DNA of 64,000 nucleotides from Bradyrhizobium lablabi (GCF_018131005.1 NZ_JAFCJK010000017.1:22389-86388), one strand, 5' to 3'. Shown: positions 33,605 to 43,674, counted from the first letter of the stretch. Made by a program: numbers and translations. The notes: a model not told the origin generated them from the sequence alone.

Positions 33605-34744
33605 ATGCCTTTCGATTTGATCCTGCGCGGCGGACGGGTGATCGATCCGTCGCAGGAACTCGACACCGTCACTGATGTGGCGTTTGCAGGCGGCAAGGTG
33701 GCCGCGGTCGGAGACGCGCTCAAGGCCGATCCTGCGACCGAGGTCCGCGACGTGTCCGGCCAGATCGTGACGCCGGGGATCATCGACCTGCACACCCACG
33801 TCTATTGGGGCGGCACCTCGCTCGGCATCGACGCCGAGGAATTCTGCCGCACGTCCGGCGTCACCACCGCGGTGGATACCGGCAGCGCGGGTCCCGGAAA
33901 TTTCCTCGGCTTCCGCAAGCACGTGATCGAGCCGAGCCAGGTGCGGATCCTCGCCTATCTCCATGTCTCGCATGCCGGCATCTTCGGCTTCTCGCACCGC
34001 GTGATGGTCGGCGAGAGCGAGGAGCTGCGGCTGATGAATCCGGTCGATGCGGCGCGCGTCGCGGACGAGAACCGCGATCTCATCGTCGGCATAAAGGTGC
34101 GAGTCGGTCTGCACGCTTCGGGCACCTCGGGGATCGTTCCACTCGAGATCGCGCTGGAGGTCGCGGAGGAGGTCGGCATGCCGCTGATGGCGCATATCGA
34201 TCATCCGCCGCCGAGCTATGAGGAGGTGCTGGCACGCCTGCGCCCGGGCGATGTCCTGACCCACGCCTTCCGCCCGTTTCCCAACACGCCGGTGACCGCG
34301 CAGGGCACGGTGAAGAGGGCGGTGCTGGAGGCGCGGAAGCGCGGCGTGCTGTTCGACATCGGCCACGGCAAGGGCTCGTTCGCGTTCAAGACCGCGCGGG
34401 CGATGCTCGCCAACGGCTTCTATCCGGACACCATCTCGTCCGACATCCATTTGCTGTGCATCGACGGGCCGGCCTTCGACCAGGTGACGACGATGTCTAA
34501 ATTCCTCTGCATGGGCATGTCGCTGCCCGACGTGATCGCGGCCTCGACGGTCAACGCGGCAATGGCGCTGCGCCGTCCTGAGCTCGGCAGCCTCAAGCCG
34601 GGGAGTGTCGGCGACGCTACGCTGATCTCGATCAGGGAAGGGCGGTTCGACTATGTCGACGTGGTCGGCGAGCACCTGACGGGCAATCGCAAGATCGTGT
34701 CCGACGGCGTCGTGATCGGCGGGCGGTGGTGGCATCCGAAATAG
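33605..34744 (+). CDS. Amidohydrolase/deacetylase family metalloenzyme
   Basis: 379 residues. The metal-site motif HTHVYWGG (DLHTHVYWGG), internal histidines (ASH, MAHIDH, THAF) and an Asp in SSDIHLL fit the amidohydrolase superfamily, close to the dihydroorotase/deacetylase branch. It would hydrolyse a cyclic amide or N-acyl group on an unknown substrate. ATG 33605 has GGAG six bases upstream; ATG 33599 is also possible. Tightly coupled to the dehydrogenase gene. Confidence 0.85.
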   Translation: MPFDLILRGGRVIDPSQELDTVTDVAFAGGKVAAVGDALKADPATEVRDVSGQIVTPGIIDLHTHVYWGGTSLGIDAEEFCRTSGVTTAVDTGSAGPGNFLGFRKHVIEPSQVRILAYLHVSHAGIFGFSHRVMVGESEELRLMNPVDAARVADENRDLIVGIKVRVGLHASGTSGIVPLEIALEVAEEVGMPLMAHIDHPPPSYEEVLARLRPGDVLTHAFRPFPNTPVTAQGTVKRAVLEARKRGVLFDIGHGKGSFAFKTARAMLANGFYPDTISSDIHLLCIDGPAFDQVTTMSKFLCMGMSLPDVIAASTVNAAMALRRPELGSLKPGSVGDATLISIREGRFDYVDVVGEHLTGNRKIVSDGVVIGGRWWHPK

Positions 34745-34962
34745 GAGCGCCGAGGATCGCAACAGGGCACGCCGTTGCACCGTCGCCGTCATCGGAGCGG
34801 GGCCGCCTGCTGAATGCCGCAAGTCTGCGTGTGACCGACGGCCCCGTGCGTTCCGGCGGCGCAGATCGTGTTGCAGCGCCTCCAAGAAAATGAACCGCTG
34901 CGGCGATCCCGCGCGGTCCCGCTCATGTTGCTCGCCGGGGCGGCTCGGCGCTAACATCGGGC

Positions 34963-36885
34963 ATGCAATCGAACCGGATGCCGCCCGCGCAGGCGGCAAG
35001 TGCGACATTTGCGTTGGGAGACGTGCCGGAGGATTTCGCGCTGTTCAAGACGCTGAGCGCGGAACAGCGGCTGCGAGCCTTTGGTGCAATGATCCGGCAG
35101 GATCTTGTGCGCGGCCAACTGCTGGTCGAACAAGGCGGCCCATCGGACGCATTGTTCCTCGTGCTGCACGGCGCGCTCGCCGTGTACAGGACCGATCATG
35201 CGGAACCGATTGCCGAGCTGCGCGCCGGTGAACTGGTCGGTGAGATCGGCTTCTTTGCAAACATCCCGCGCACGGCCAATGTGATTGCGATCCGCGACAC
35301 CAGCGTGTTGGTGTTGACGCGCGCAGCCTATGCGACGCTCGCGCAGGAAACGCCTGCCATCGTTGAAGCGCTGCTCGCCGCCCTTGCGCAGCGATTTGCC
35401 CGCGAGACCGCGCGCCTGATACCCGTGCGGACGTCGCCCAAGGCGCGCACGGTCGCGCTGATATCGGGCGGGTGCGAGCCGGCGCCGACCGCCTTCGAAC
35501 ACCTGTTGCGCCAGGGCCTCGCGGCGGTCGATGCCGAGATCGTCGACCTCGCACGCCTTCAGGCCATGTTTCCCGGCCGCGCGCTGGACGCATCCGAGGT
35601 CGCCGACTGGCTCAACAGGATTGAATATGACGCGCCGCTGGTGGCCTATTTCGGTGGTTCGGAAGCGTCGGAATGGGCGCGAAAGGCCGTTCGGCAGGCC
35701 GACCTCGTCGTGTTCGTCTGCCGTGGCGATGCTCCGGCGCCGAGCCTGACGGAAATCGAGAGCTTTGCCTGCGGGGTACATCCGGCGTCGGCGCGCCGCC
35801 TCGTTCGGGTTCATGATCATCGACGCCACGAGGTCAGCGGTACCGCAGCGTGGCTCGCGCGGCTGCCCTGCTTCATGCACCATCATGTCGCGCTGGAAGA
35901 CCGGATCGACATCGATAGCCTGGTCCGCTTCCTGTGCGGTCGCGCCGTCGGGTTTGTCGCCGGGGGCGGCGGCAGCCTGGGCACCGCGCATGTCGGCATC
36001 TACAAGGCCTTTCGTGAGCGCGGTGTGATGTTCGACATCTTCGTCGGCACCAGCGTGGGTTCGGCGATGGCGGCCGGCTTTGCCAAGAATTACGATGCCG
36101 AGCATCTCGAGCGTGGCACGCATGAGATCTTCGTCTCCAGCCGCAGCTTCCGCCGCCCGACCTGGCCACGCTACGCCCTGCTGGACCACAAGGCCTTCGA
36201 TAGCGCCCTTGCAGATCAATACGGCCACAACTGCCGGATCGAGGATTGCTGGCGGCCGTTCGCTGCGGTGGCAACCAATCTTTCGACGCACAGTCTCGAA
36301 TTGATCCGAACGGGCCTGCTCTGGCAGGCGGTGCGCGCGTCGAGCGCCATTCCCGGCCTGCTGCCGCCCTTCTACACGAGGGAAGGCGTGATGCTGGTCG
36401 ACGGATGCCTCGTCGATAACGTTCCGCTGACGCAAATGCATCAACTCAAGAGCGGCCCCAATCTGGTGGTCCACTTCGGCGAACCGGCAACCGAGATGTT
36501 TGACGTCGAGTACGCCGCGCTGCCGGGGCGCCTCGAGCTGCTCGCGGCCATGCTGCTGCCGTTCCGCAAGAAAATACTTCCCGCCGCGCCGAGTGCCGTC
36601 AACGTGTTGTGGCGAAGTCTCGTCGCCCATCAACGCTACGACACCCTGCCGACCACCCCGCTCGACATGGTGATGCGCCCGCCAACGCCGTTCGGCATCG
36701 ACGTGACGGATTTCGACCGCCATCAGGAAATTTTCCAATCGTCCTATCTCTGGGCACGGGAGACCATCGCCGCCCTGGAGGCGGCGTATAATCCCGCCAT
36801 TGCGGCAATCGTCGCGTCGGCCAATCGGCCAGATGACGCCGTTGCGGTGAGCCAGGCAGCTTCCTATGAGGCGCTGTTCGGTTGA
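34963..36885 (+). CDS. Patatin-like phospholipase with N-terminal cyclic-nucleotide-binding domain
   Basis: 640 residues. A cNMP-binding-like domain (about 25-150, VLHGALAVYR, LRAGELVGEIGF) is followed by a middle region and a patatin domain: oxyanion GGGGSLG (334-340), GTSVG with Ser364, and the dyad DGCLVDN near 481. This layout matches NTE-like phospholipases or RssA-type proteins. It probably hydrolyses phospholipids at the inner membrane under nucleotide or allosteric control. A class III cyclase occurs elsewhere in the window, but no link is shown. Confidence 0.88.
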   Translation: MQSNRMPPAQAASATFALGDVPEDFALFKTLSAEQRLRAFGAMIRQDLVRGQLLVEQGGPSDALFLVLHGALAVYRTDHAEPIAELRAGELVGEIGFFANIPRTANVIAIRDTSVLVLTRAAYATLAQETPAIVEALLAALAQRFARETARLIPVRTSPKARTVALISGGCEPAPTAFEHLLRQGLAAVDAEIVDLARLQAMFPGRALDASEVADWLNRIEYDAPLVAYFGGSEASEWARKAVRQADLVVFVCRGDAPAPSLTEIESFACGVHPASARRLVRVHDHRRHEVSGTAAWLARLPCFMHHHVALEDRIDIDSLVRFLCGRAVGFVAGGGGSLGTAHVGIYKAFRERGVMFDIFVGTSVGSAMAAGFAKNYDAEHLERGTHEIFVSSRSFRRPTWPRYALLDHKAFDSALADQYGHNCRIEDCWRPFAAVATNLSTHSLELIRTGLLWQAVRASSAIPGLLPPFYTREGVMLVDGCLVDNVPLTQMHQLKSGPNLVVHFGEPATEMFDVEYAALPGRLELLAAMLLPFRKKILPAAPSAVNVLWRSLVAHQRYDTLPTTPLDMVMRPPTPFGIDVTDFDRHQEIFQSSYLWARETIAALEAAYNPAIAAIVASANRPDDAVAVSQAASYEALFG

Positions 36886-37107
36886 GTGGCCGGCGACAAA
36901 CCGTGCATTGCTGGACCAATGCGCGCCCCGGCGGCGCACAGCTGGTGCCCGCGCAAGCGCATCCTGCATAGGAGCCTGCGCTTTCCACCGCATCTGGGAG
37001 GCTTGTTCCAGCCGCGCTCGGCCGTGTAGGCTCGTATTTCTGCCGGCCAAGAGATAAGGCCACCGTCACGATGGAACGAGCAGGCGAGGGAGATTCAAGA
37101 AGCAGCC

Positions 37108-37977
37108 ATGACTGATATCCGATACGTAGCACCGCGCACGCTTGATGAAGCGATTGGCGCATTTGCTGCCGCCGGAAGTGCCGCCCGCATTATGGCAGGC
37201 GGCACCGATCTATTGGTGCAAATGCGCTCCGGCCTGGTGCGGCCGGGACTGATCGTCGACATCAAGAGAATCGGCGAGATGACCGAGATCAAGGAAGCGG
37301 CCGATGGCGGCTTCCTTATTGGCGCCGCCGTGTCCGGCATGGAACTCGCCGAGCATCCGCGGTTCGGCAAGGTGTGGCCCGGCGTGCTCGAGGCCGTGAA
37401 CCTGATCGGCTCCAAGCAGGTGCAGGGCCGGGCCTCCGCCGGCGGCAATCTGTGCAACGGCTCGCCCGCGGGCGACAGCGTGCCGGCGCTGATCGCGGCG
37501 GCCGCCGTCGTCACCGTGCAGGGCCCGGACGGCCGCCGCGAGATGAAGGTGGAGGACGTGCCGGCAGGGCCCGGCCGCATCAATCTGAAGCCCGGCGAAA
37601 TCCTCGTCAGCTTTGCGCTGCCGCCGCGACCGGCCGGGTCGGCCGATGCGTATTTGCGCATGATCCCGCGCACCGAGATGGATATCGCGGTGGTCGGACT
37701 CGGCGTCAGCCTGACCTTGAAGGATGGCGTCTGCACTGCCGCCCGCGTCGGCCTCGGCGCGGTGGCGCCGACCGCGTTGCTGGTCGAGCCGGCCGCGAAA
37801 GCATTGATCGGCTCCAGGCTCGATGATGCTGCGCTCGAAGCAGCCGCCGCCGCCTGCCGCGCCGCCTGCCGTCCGATCGACGACAAGCGCGGCACCATCG
37901 CCTACCGTACCAAAACCGCCGGCGTGCTGCTCAAGCGTACCGCCGCGATTGCAGCCAAGCGCGCCGGAGGGAATTAG
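37108..37977 (+). CDS. Molybdenum hydroxylase FAD-binding (medium) subunit
   Basis: 289 residues. The FAD-binding motifs AGGTDLLVQM and ASAGGNLCNGSPAGDS place it in the CoxM/XdhB medium-subunit family, passing electrons from the 2Fe-2S centres to FAD. It starts a three-gene operon in medium-small-large order; the small-subunit gene follows after four bases. A specific substrate cannot be named. Confidence 0.9.
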   Translation: MTDIRYVAPRTLDEAIGAFAAAGSAARIMAGGTDLLVQMRSGLVRPGLIVDIKRIGEMTEIKEAADGGFLIGAAVSGMELAEHPRFGKVWPGVLEAVNLIGSKQVQGRASAGGNLCNGSPAGDSVPALIAAAAVVTVQGPDGRREMKVEDVPAGPGRINLKPGEILVSFALPPRPAGSADAYLRMIPRTEMDIAVVGLGVSLTLKDGVCTAARVGLGAVAPTALLVEPAAKALIGSRLDDAALEAAAAACRAACRPIDDKRGTIAYRTKTAGVLLKRTAAIAAKRAGGN

Positions 37978-37981
37978 CACC

Positions 37982-38464
37982 ATGGCGAAACTGCACGTCA
38001 CCACATCAGTCAACGGAGAGCCGGTGGAATTCCTGTGCGAGCCGTATGAGACCATGCTCGACGCGCTGCGCGCGCAGCTCGGCTTGACCGGCTCGAAGGA
38101 GGGCTGCTCGTCCGGCGATTGCGGCGCCTGCTCGATCACGCTTGATGACCGGCTGGTCTGCTCCTGCCTGATGCTCGCAGCCGAGGCCGAGGGTCACGAG
38201 ATCAGGACCATCGAGGGCATGGCAAAGGGGGACAAGCTGCATCCCTTGCAGCAGAAGTTCCTGGAGCAGGCCGCCCTCCAGTGCGGCATTTGCACCTCTG
38301 GCATGCTGGTCGCCTCCGAGGCGCTGCTCAAGAAGAATCCGGATCCGACCGAAGAGGAAGTCCGCTTCTGGCTTGCCGGCAATCTCTGCCGGTGCACCGG
38401 TTACGACAAGATTGTTCGCGCGGTGATGGAGACCGCCGCCGAAATGCGGGAGGCTGCTCAATGA
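37982..38464 (+). CDS. Molybdenum hydroxylase 2Fe-2S (small) subunit
   Basis: 160 residues. The plant-type ferredoxin cluster GCSSGDCGACSITLDD with a later LVCSC and the second cluster QCGICTSGM ... NLCRCTGYDKIV are complete, so both 2Fe-2S centres should form. Member of the CoxS/XdhC-type small subunit family. The stop overlaps the start of the large-subunit gene (ATGA). Confidence 0.92.
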   Translation: MAKLHVTTSVNGEPVEFLCEPYETMLDALRAQLGLTGSKEGCSSGDCGACSITLDDRLVCSCLMLAAEAEGHEIRTIEGMAKGDKLHPLQQKFLEQAALQCGICTSGMLVASEALLKKNPDPTEEEVRFWLAGNLCRCTGYDKIVRAVMETAAEMREAAQ

Positions 38465-40719
38465 ACGTCGTCAACAACAAGTGGATCGGCCAGCGCACCA
38501 TCAGGCCCGACGGCGTCGACAAGGTGACCGGCCGCGCGGCCTTCGCCGCCGACACCACCATGCCCGGCATGATCTGGGGCAAGGTCCTGCGCAGCCCGCA
38601 TCCGCATGCCCGCATCAGGTCGATCAACACCGCGAAGGCCGAGGCGCTGCCAGGCGTGAAGGCGGTCGTCACCCCGCGCGACGTGGTTGATTTCACGATC
38701 GAGAAGGGCGCGGTGATGCTCGGCATCCAGGACATGCGCTGGATGTGCCGCAACGTGATGGCGCGCGAGAAGGCGCTGTTTCCCGGCCACCCTGTCGCGG
38801 CGGTGGCCGCGACCACCGAAGCGATCGCGGCGGAAGCCTGCAAGCTGATCGAGGTCGACTACGAGGTGCTGCCCTGGTCGATCGAGATCGACGATGCGCT
38901 GAAGCCGGACGCGCCGATCCTGCATGAGTGGAACAAGATCGATGGCAAGCCGTCGAACATTGTAGGCAAGATCGAGGTGAAGAAGGGCGACATCGCCAAG
39001 GGATTTGCCGGCGCCGATGTCGTGGTCGAACGCAGCTTCACCACGCGTCCGGTGCACCAGGGCTACATCGAACCGCATGCCTGCCTCATCAGCGTGGCGG
39101 CCGACGGCAAGACCACGATCTGGAGCTCGAGCCAGGGCCAGTTCATGGTGCGCGCGATGACGTCGATGCTGACAGGCATCCCGCAGAGTGACATCCGCGC
39201 CATCCCCGCCGAGATCGGCGGCGGCTTCGGCGGCAAGACCATCGTCTATCTCGAGCCGCTCGCCACGCTGCTCGCGAAGAAATCCGGCCGTCCGGTGAAG
39301 ATGGTGATGACGCGCGAGGAGGTGATGCGTGCGACCGGGCCCACATCAGGCTCGAAGAGCACGGTCAGGGTCGGCGCAAAGAAGGATGGCACTATCGTCG
39401 CCGCGCACGGCATCTTCCACCTGCAGGCCGGTGCCTTCCCGGGCTCGCCGATCCGCGGCGCGGTCGGCTGCAGCTTCGCGCCCTACGATATTCCGCATGT
39501 GCTGTCGGAAGGCTTTGACGTCTGCTCCAACCGCTCGAAGGTCGCGGCCTATCGCGCGCCCGGCGCGCCGATCGGCGCCTATGCGGTCGAATGCGTGCTC
39601 GACGAGCTTGCCGAGGCGCTCAAGATGGACCCGCTGGAGCTGCGGCTGAAGAATGCGGCGAAGGAGGGGACCAAGGCCGCGCATGGCCCGGTGTACCCGC
39701 GCATCGGCTATATCGAGACGCTGGAGGTTGCGAAGAGCCATCCGCATTATGCCGCGCCGCTCGGCAAGTTGCAGGGTCGCGGTGTGGCGTCCGGCTACTG
39801 GTTCAACGCCGGCGGGGAATCCTCGGCGCAGGTCAACATCACCGAGGACGGCAACGTCGTCGTCACGACGGGGCATCCTGACATCGGCGGCTCGCGCGCC
39901 GGCATCGCCAATATCTGCGCGGAGCTGCTCGGCATCGACTATCGCCGCGTCTCCGTGATCATCGGCGATACCCAGACGGTCGGCTTCTCCAATCTGACCG
40001 GCGGCAGCCGTGTGCTGTTTGCGTCCTCAATGGTGGTGACGCAGGCGACCGACAAGGTGATCAATACGTTGCGCGAGCGCGCGGCGAAGATCTGGGAGAT
40101 CGATCCCGAGGCGGTGAAATGGGAGAACGGCGCCGCCCACCCGGCGAGCCCGAATGCCGGCCAGTTCGAGCCGCTGACGCTCGCCGACCTCGCCGAGAAG
40201 GCGCCCTCGCAGGGCGGCCCGATCGGCGCCAGCGTGCAGCTCAACACGCAAGGCGCGGAAGGCGGCTTCGGCACGCATATCTGCGACGTCGAGGTCGATG
40301 TCGATCTCGGCATCGTCAGGGTTGTCAGGTACACGGCGGTACAGGATGTCGGCCGCGCCGTGCATCCGAGCTATGTCGAGGGCCAGCTCCAGGGCGGTGT
40401 CGCGCAGGGCATCGGCTGGGCGCTGAACGAGGAGTACATCTACAACAAGGACGGCAAGGTCGATAATCCCGGCTTCCTCGACTACCGCATGCCGGTCTGC
40501 TCCGACCTGCCGATGCTCGACTGCGCGTTGGTCGAGGTGCCGAACCCGAAGCACCCGCAGGGCGTGAAAGGCGTCGGCGAAGTGCCGCTGGTGCCGGTCA
40601 TGGCGGCGGTCGCGAACGCCGTCTACAACGCGCTCGGCAGGCGCTTCTACGCACTCCCGATGTCACCGCCGAAGGTCTCGGCGGAGCTCGATGCACCGAC
40701 GCAGCAGGCGGCGGAGTAG
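38461..40719 (+). CDS. Molybdenum hydroxylase large subunit (molybdopterin-binding)
   Basis: 752 residues. An N-terminal aldehyde-oxidase-like domain (DGVDKVTGRAAF) is followed by the Moco domains with EIGGGFGGK, AYRAPGAPIGAYAVE, LQGGVAQGIGWAL and the base Glu707 (GVGEVPL). The AYXCSFR active-site loop of form I CO dehydrogenase is not seen, so the substrate is more likely a purine, N-heterocycle or aldehyde. Moco maturation proteins are not encoded alongside. Confidence 0.92.
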   Translation: MNVVNNKWIGQRTIRPDGVDKVTGRAAFAADTTMPGMIWGKVLRSPHPHARIRSINTAKAEALPGVKAVVTPRDVVDFTIEKGAVMLGIQDMRWMCRNVMAREKALFPGHPVAAVAATTEAIAAEACKLIEVDYEVLPWSIEIDDALKPDAPILHEWNKIDGKPSNIVGKIEVKKGDIAKGFAGADVVVERSFTTRPVHQGYIEPHACLISVAADGKTTIWSSSQGQFMVRAMTSMLTGIPQSDIRAIPAEIGGGFGGKTIVYLEPLATLLAKKSGRPVKMVMTREEVMRATGPTSGSKSTVRVGAKKDGTIVAAHGIFHLQAGAFPGSPIRGAVGCSFAPYDIPHVLSEGFDVCSNRSKVAAYRAPGAPIGAYAVECVLDELAEALKMDPLELRLKNAAKEGTKAAHGPVYPRIGYIETLEVAKSHPHYAAPLGKLQGRGVASGYWFNAGGESSAQVNITEDGNVVVTTGHPDIGGSRAGIANICAELLGIDYRRVSVIIGDTQTVGFSNLTGGSRVLFASSMVVTQATDKVINTLRERAAKIWEIDPEAVKWENGAAHPASPNAGQFEPLTLADLAEKAPSQGGPIGASVQLNTQGAEGGFGTHICDVEVDVDLGIVRVVRYTAVQDVGRAVHPSYVEGQLQGGVAQGIGWALNEEYIYNKDGKVDNPGFLDYRMPVCSDLPMLDCALVEVPNPKHPQGVKGVGEVPLVPVMAAVANAVYNALGRRFYALPMSPPKVSAELDAPTQQAAE

Positions 40720-40727
40720 AGAGCGTA

Positions 40728-40805
40728 GGGCGGGTTAGGCGAAGCCGTAACCCGCCTTGTTTTCCAAAGATAGATTGCGGCGGGTTACGCTATCGCTAAC
40801 CCGCC
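40728..40805. terminator. Two related hairpins after the molybdenum hydroxylase operon
   Basis: GGCGGGTTA...TAACCCGCC occurs twice: 40729-40737 with 40748-40756, and 40779-40787 with 40797-40805. The same kind of repeat is scattered in bradyrhizobial genomes; here it probably also ends transcription of the operon. Confidence 0.6.
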
Positions 40806-40980
40806 CTGCGATTTGCTCCGCAATGCCATGGATATGGACGCGCCGGTAACGGCGCGTGCATGCTGCTTTATTCCCCTGGCAACGATGCCGAACTGAAAAA
40901 TTCTTTCCTCAGCCGTTGCGGAATACGACAGGCCGTCGTGCGTCCTATGCATGCAAGACAATTGCATTCAGGGAGACGAT

Positions 40981-41367
40981 ATGAAGACATCCATCTCACT
41001 TGCGCTCGCCGGCGCTGTGTCGTTCGCGCTCGCGTCCGCCGCTTTCGCGGCGCCGCCGACCAAGACCGGCACGACTTCCAAGGGCTCGGTCTTGACCGAT
41101 GCCAAGGGCATGACGCTCTACACCTTCGACAAGGACGCCGGCGGCAAGTCGGCCTGCAACGGACCGTGTGCGACGAATTGGCCCGTGCTGAAGGCGGAAG
41201 CGAGCGACAAGGCCGAAGGTGGCTACACCATCATCGCCCGCGACGACGGCTCGAAGCAGTGGGCCTACAAGGGCAAGCCGCTCTACACCTTCGCCAAGGA
41301 CCAGAAGCCCGGCGACATCACCGGCGATGGCTTCCTCAACGGCGCCTGGCATCTCGCGCAGCCATGA
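40981..41367 (+). CDS. Secreted repeat protein (COG4315-type)
   Basis: 128 residues with a signal peptide (about 1-24, AFAAP). Two repeats follow (GMTLYTFDKDAGGKSACNG and KPLYTFAKDQKPGD) with CNGPCATNWPVL between, the pattern of COG4315 'secreted repeat' proteins. The function is unknown; proposals include heme or quinone binding in the periplasm. ATG 40981 follows a GGGAGA ribosome site. A hairpin at 41410-41430 follows. Confidence 0.85.
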   Translation: MKTSISLALAGAVSFALASAAFAAPPTKTGTTSKGSVLTDAKGMTLYTFDKDAGGKSACNGPCATNWPVLKAEASDKAEGGYTIIARDDGSKQWAYKGKPLYTFAKDQKPGDITGDGFLNGAWHLAQP

Positions 41368-41409
41368 GTTCTGCTGCCGCACCTCTTGCGGCTTGAACGA
41401 ATGGCAACG

Positions 41410-41430
41410 CCGCCGGCTCGCGGCCGGCGG
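41410..41430 (+). terminator. Hairpin downstream of the secreted repeat gene
   Basis: 8-bp stem CCGCCGGC / GCCGGCGG with loop TCGCG. No T-run follows, so it may be a weak or Rho-aided terminator. Confidence 0.4.
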
Positions 41431-41628
41431 TGTCCTGGCTCCCCGGGCGCGACTCCTTGGCGCAGCCGCAGCCAGATTCCACCGCGCAGCGAAATGACGC
41501 GAGGCGCCAGAACCGGAACTTGGCGTTCGATAAAGTCTATCGCGAATTGCGCCCAGCCTCTACAATGAGCCGGCTCGGGGTCAACCAGCCACTTTGCGCG
41601 CCCGCGACAGATCGGCGAGTGGCCGCGA

Positions 41629-42930
41629 ATGATGTGGATCTATATGGAGTCCAATCAGCAACGGCAAGTGACCGAGCTTCTTGAGCAACGGGCGGCTATC
41701 TCGGCTGTGCTGCGCGCCATAGCGAACTCACCGCACGCATTGCAGCCCATATTTGACACGATCCTTGACCATGCCGGCCGCCTCTGCCGAGCAGATCTTG
41801 GAGCGCTGATGCTCTTCGAGCAAAACGGCTATCGTATGGTTGCGCGCTCTGGTCTGCCGGATTCATACTTTGCTGAGGGCAGAAACCACGTCTATCCGGT
41901 CCTTTCATTTGGCATCATTGCCCGCCTTATCAAAAGTAGGGCCACAATCCATATCGCCGACATGGCGACAGATCCGGCCTACGTGCCGCACAATCCCGCC
42001 CTGGTTGCTTTGGTCGAAGGGGTAGGCGCTCGCACGTTTCTGTTCGTGCCAATGCTAGCGGACGATGAGCTGGTTGGCGCAATTGGCATTGCCCGTGTCG
42101 AGGTAAAGCCTTTTGCAGATACGCAGATCGACTTGATCACCGATTTTGCAGCGCAGGCGACCATTGCCTTGGCAAGCACAAGTCGTGAGCGGCGCTATCG
42201 TGAGACGCAGACGGCTCTAGAGCACGCAAATCGCATCGCGGCGATGGGACAACTCACAGCCTCGATTGTCCATGAGGTAAAACAACCGCTCGCCGCCGCT
42301 TCGCTGGACGGACGAACCAGTCTGAATTGGTTGACGAGAAACGCCCCCGAGATCGAAAGAGCAAAGCTCGGTATTGAGCGCTTCCAAGGTCACATTGACC
42401 GGGCCGTCCGGATCATTGAGCGCATACACGGGCTCGTGCGGAAGACTGGCGGAGAAAAGCAGAGGCTGGGGGTCAACGAAACGATCGTTGAGGCCATTGA
42501 ACTTGTTCGGGGCGAGATTCTGAAAAACGGCGTGACTATCCGGACGGAGCTGGCGGATAGCCTGCCCGTCATCCACGGAGATCGGGTCCAATTCCAACAG
42601 GTAATTCTGAACCTGATTATCAACTCTGTTCAGGCGATGAGCAGCGTCAACGATGGCAAGCGCGAACTGGTTGTCGTCACCAGCGCCCCGGAGCCGGGGG
42701 AGGCCGTTCACGTCGCGGTGCGGGATTCGGGGCCCGGGCTAAACGTGGAAAACCCCGAGCGTCTGTTTCAACCATTCTACACGACGAAGCCCAACGGTAT
42801 GGGCATGGGTCTATCCATCTGCCGGGAGATCATCGAAGATCACGGCGGACGCCTGTGGGCAAGCGCGAACATACCCTGCGGGGCGACGTTTCAATTCACT
42901 GTGCCCGGTGGTCCATTCCATGCCCCCTGA
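41629..42930 (+). CDS. GAF-domain histidine kinase, orphan
   Basis: 433 residues, no membrane helix. A GAF domain (about 38-185) precedes the DHp helix with His215 (IVHEVKQPL) and an ATPase domain with VRDSGPGL and GMGMGLSICRE. No response regulator gene is adjacent. The GAF ligand is unknown. ATG 41629 and ATG 41644 are both possible starts. Confidence 0.85.
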   Translation: MMWIYMESNQQRQVTELLEQRAAISAVLRAIANSPHALQPIFDTILDHAGRLCRADLGALMLFEQNGYRMVARSGLPDSYFAEGRNHVYPVLSFGIIARLIKSRATIHIADMATDPAYVPHNPALVALVEGVGARTFLFVPMLADDELVGAIGIARVEVKPFADTQIDLITDFAAQATIALASTSRERRYRETQTALEHANRIAAMGQLTASIVHEVKQPLAAASLDGRTSLNWLTRNAPEIERAKLGIERFQGHIDRAVRIIERIHGLVRKTGGEKQRLGVNETIVEAIELVRGEILKNGVTIRTELADSLPVIHGDRVQFQQVILNLIINSVQAMSSVNDGKRELVVVTSAPEPGEAVHVAVRDSGPGLNVENPERLFQPFYTTKPNGMGMGLSICREIIEDHGGRLWASANIPCGATFQFTVPGGPFHAP

Positions 42931-43089
42931 CACAAGTCCCAACGCGGAAACTCTCGCAACGCAACAAGTCGGCAGCCAACCCTGACGAATTGCCTGATAG
43001 CATTTTCGCTCTAGACTGGATTGGCGGCTGTTCGCCCATGGAAGGGCAGGCCAAGGCGACCGGTAATGACGTCTGCACCGGGTGGCTCG

Positions 43090-43674
43090 ATGTCGGACCT
43101 CCATATTCCGTTGTCCATTGTGCTTGGAGTCGGTCTCGCCGCGGCAACCGGGTTTCGTGTGTTCTTGCCGATGCTCATCGCCGGCCTGGCGGCCTATACC
43201 GGGCACCGGCCGCTGGACGGCAGCTTTGCATGGCTCGCAACTCCATCCGCACTGACAATGCTTGGTGTGGCAGCCCTTGCAGAAATCCTGGCCTACTATG
43301 TTCCCGCGGTCGACAATCTTCTCGACACCTTGGCTACGCCGGCTGCGCTGGTCGCAGGGACAATCGTCTCAGCCGCGGTGATGACCGACGTTCCGCCGAT
43401 GGTGAAGTGGACCGCGGCTGTCATCGCGGGAGGCGGCGTGGCCGGCCTCACGCAAGGCGTGACGGCCCTGCTCAGAGCGAAATCGACCGTCCTGACGGGT
43501 GGTGTCGGAAACGTCGTCCTCTCGACCGGGGAGCTCCTGGGCGCGCTCCTGGTCTCCCTTTTGGCTCTGGCTGCGCCGCTTGCCGCCTTAGGCGTGGTTA
43601 TCTTCTTGCTCTGGCTGGGAACGCGTCTGATCCGCCATCTCTTTCGAAGAGAGCGGCAGGTAAAGCGGACTTAG
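43090..43674 (+). CDS. DUF4126 membrane protein
   Basis: 194 residues from ATG 43090 (MSDLHIPLSIV), five to six membrane helices. The GFRVFLPMLIAGLA and LTQGVTALLRAKSTVLTGG segments fit DUF4126, an uncharacterised family. A longer frame adds 23 improbable residues. It converges with the HdeD-like gene. Confidence 0.8.
   Translation: MSDLHIPLSIVLGVGLAAATGFRVFLPMLIAGLAAYTGHRPLDGSFAWLATPSALTMLGVAALAEILAYYVPAVDNLLDTLATPAALVAGTIVSAAVMTDVPPMVKWTAAVIAGGGVAGLTQGVTALLRAKSTVLTGGVGNVVLSTGELLGALLVSLLALAAPLAALGVVIFLLWLGTRLIRHLFRRERQVKRT

Noticed and set aside
34951..37050. 699-codon minus-strand frame
   Set aside because: Antisense of the patatin gene, which has complete catalytic motifs.
38461..40719. 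CO dehydrogenase large subunit
   Set aside because: The form I active-site loop AYXCSFR is absent, so a general molybdenum hydroxylase is the safer call.
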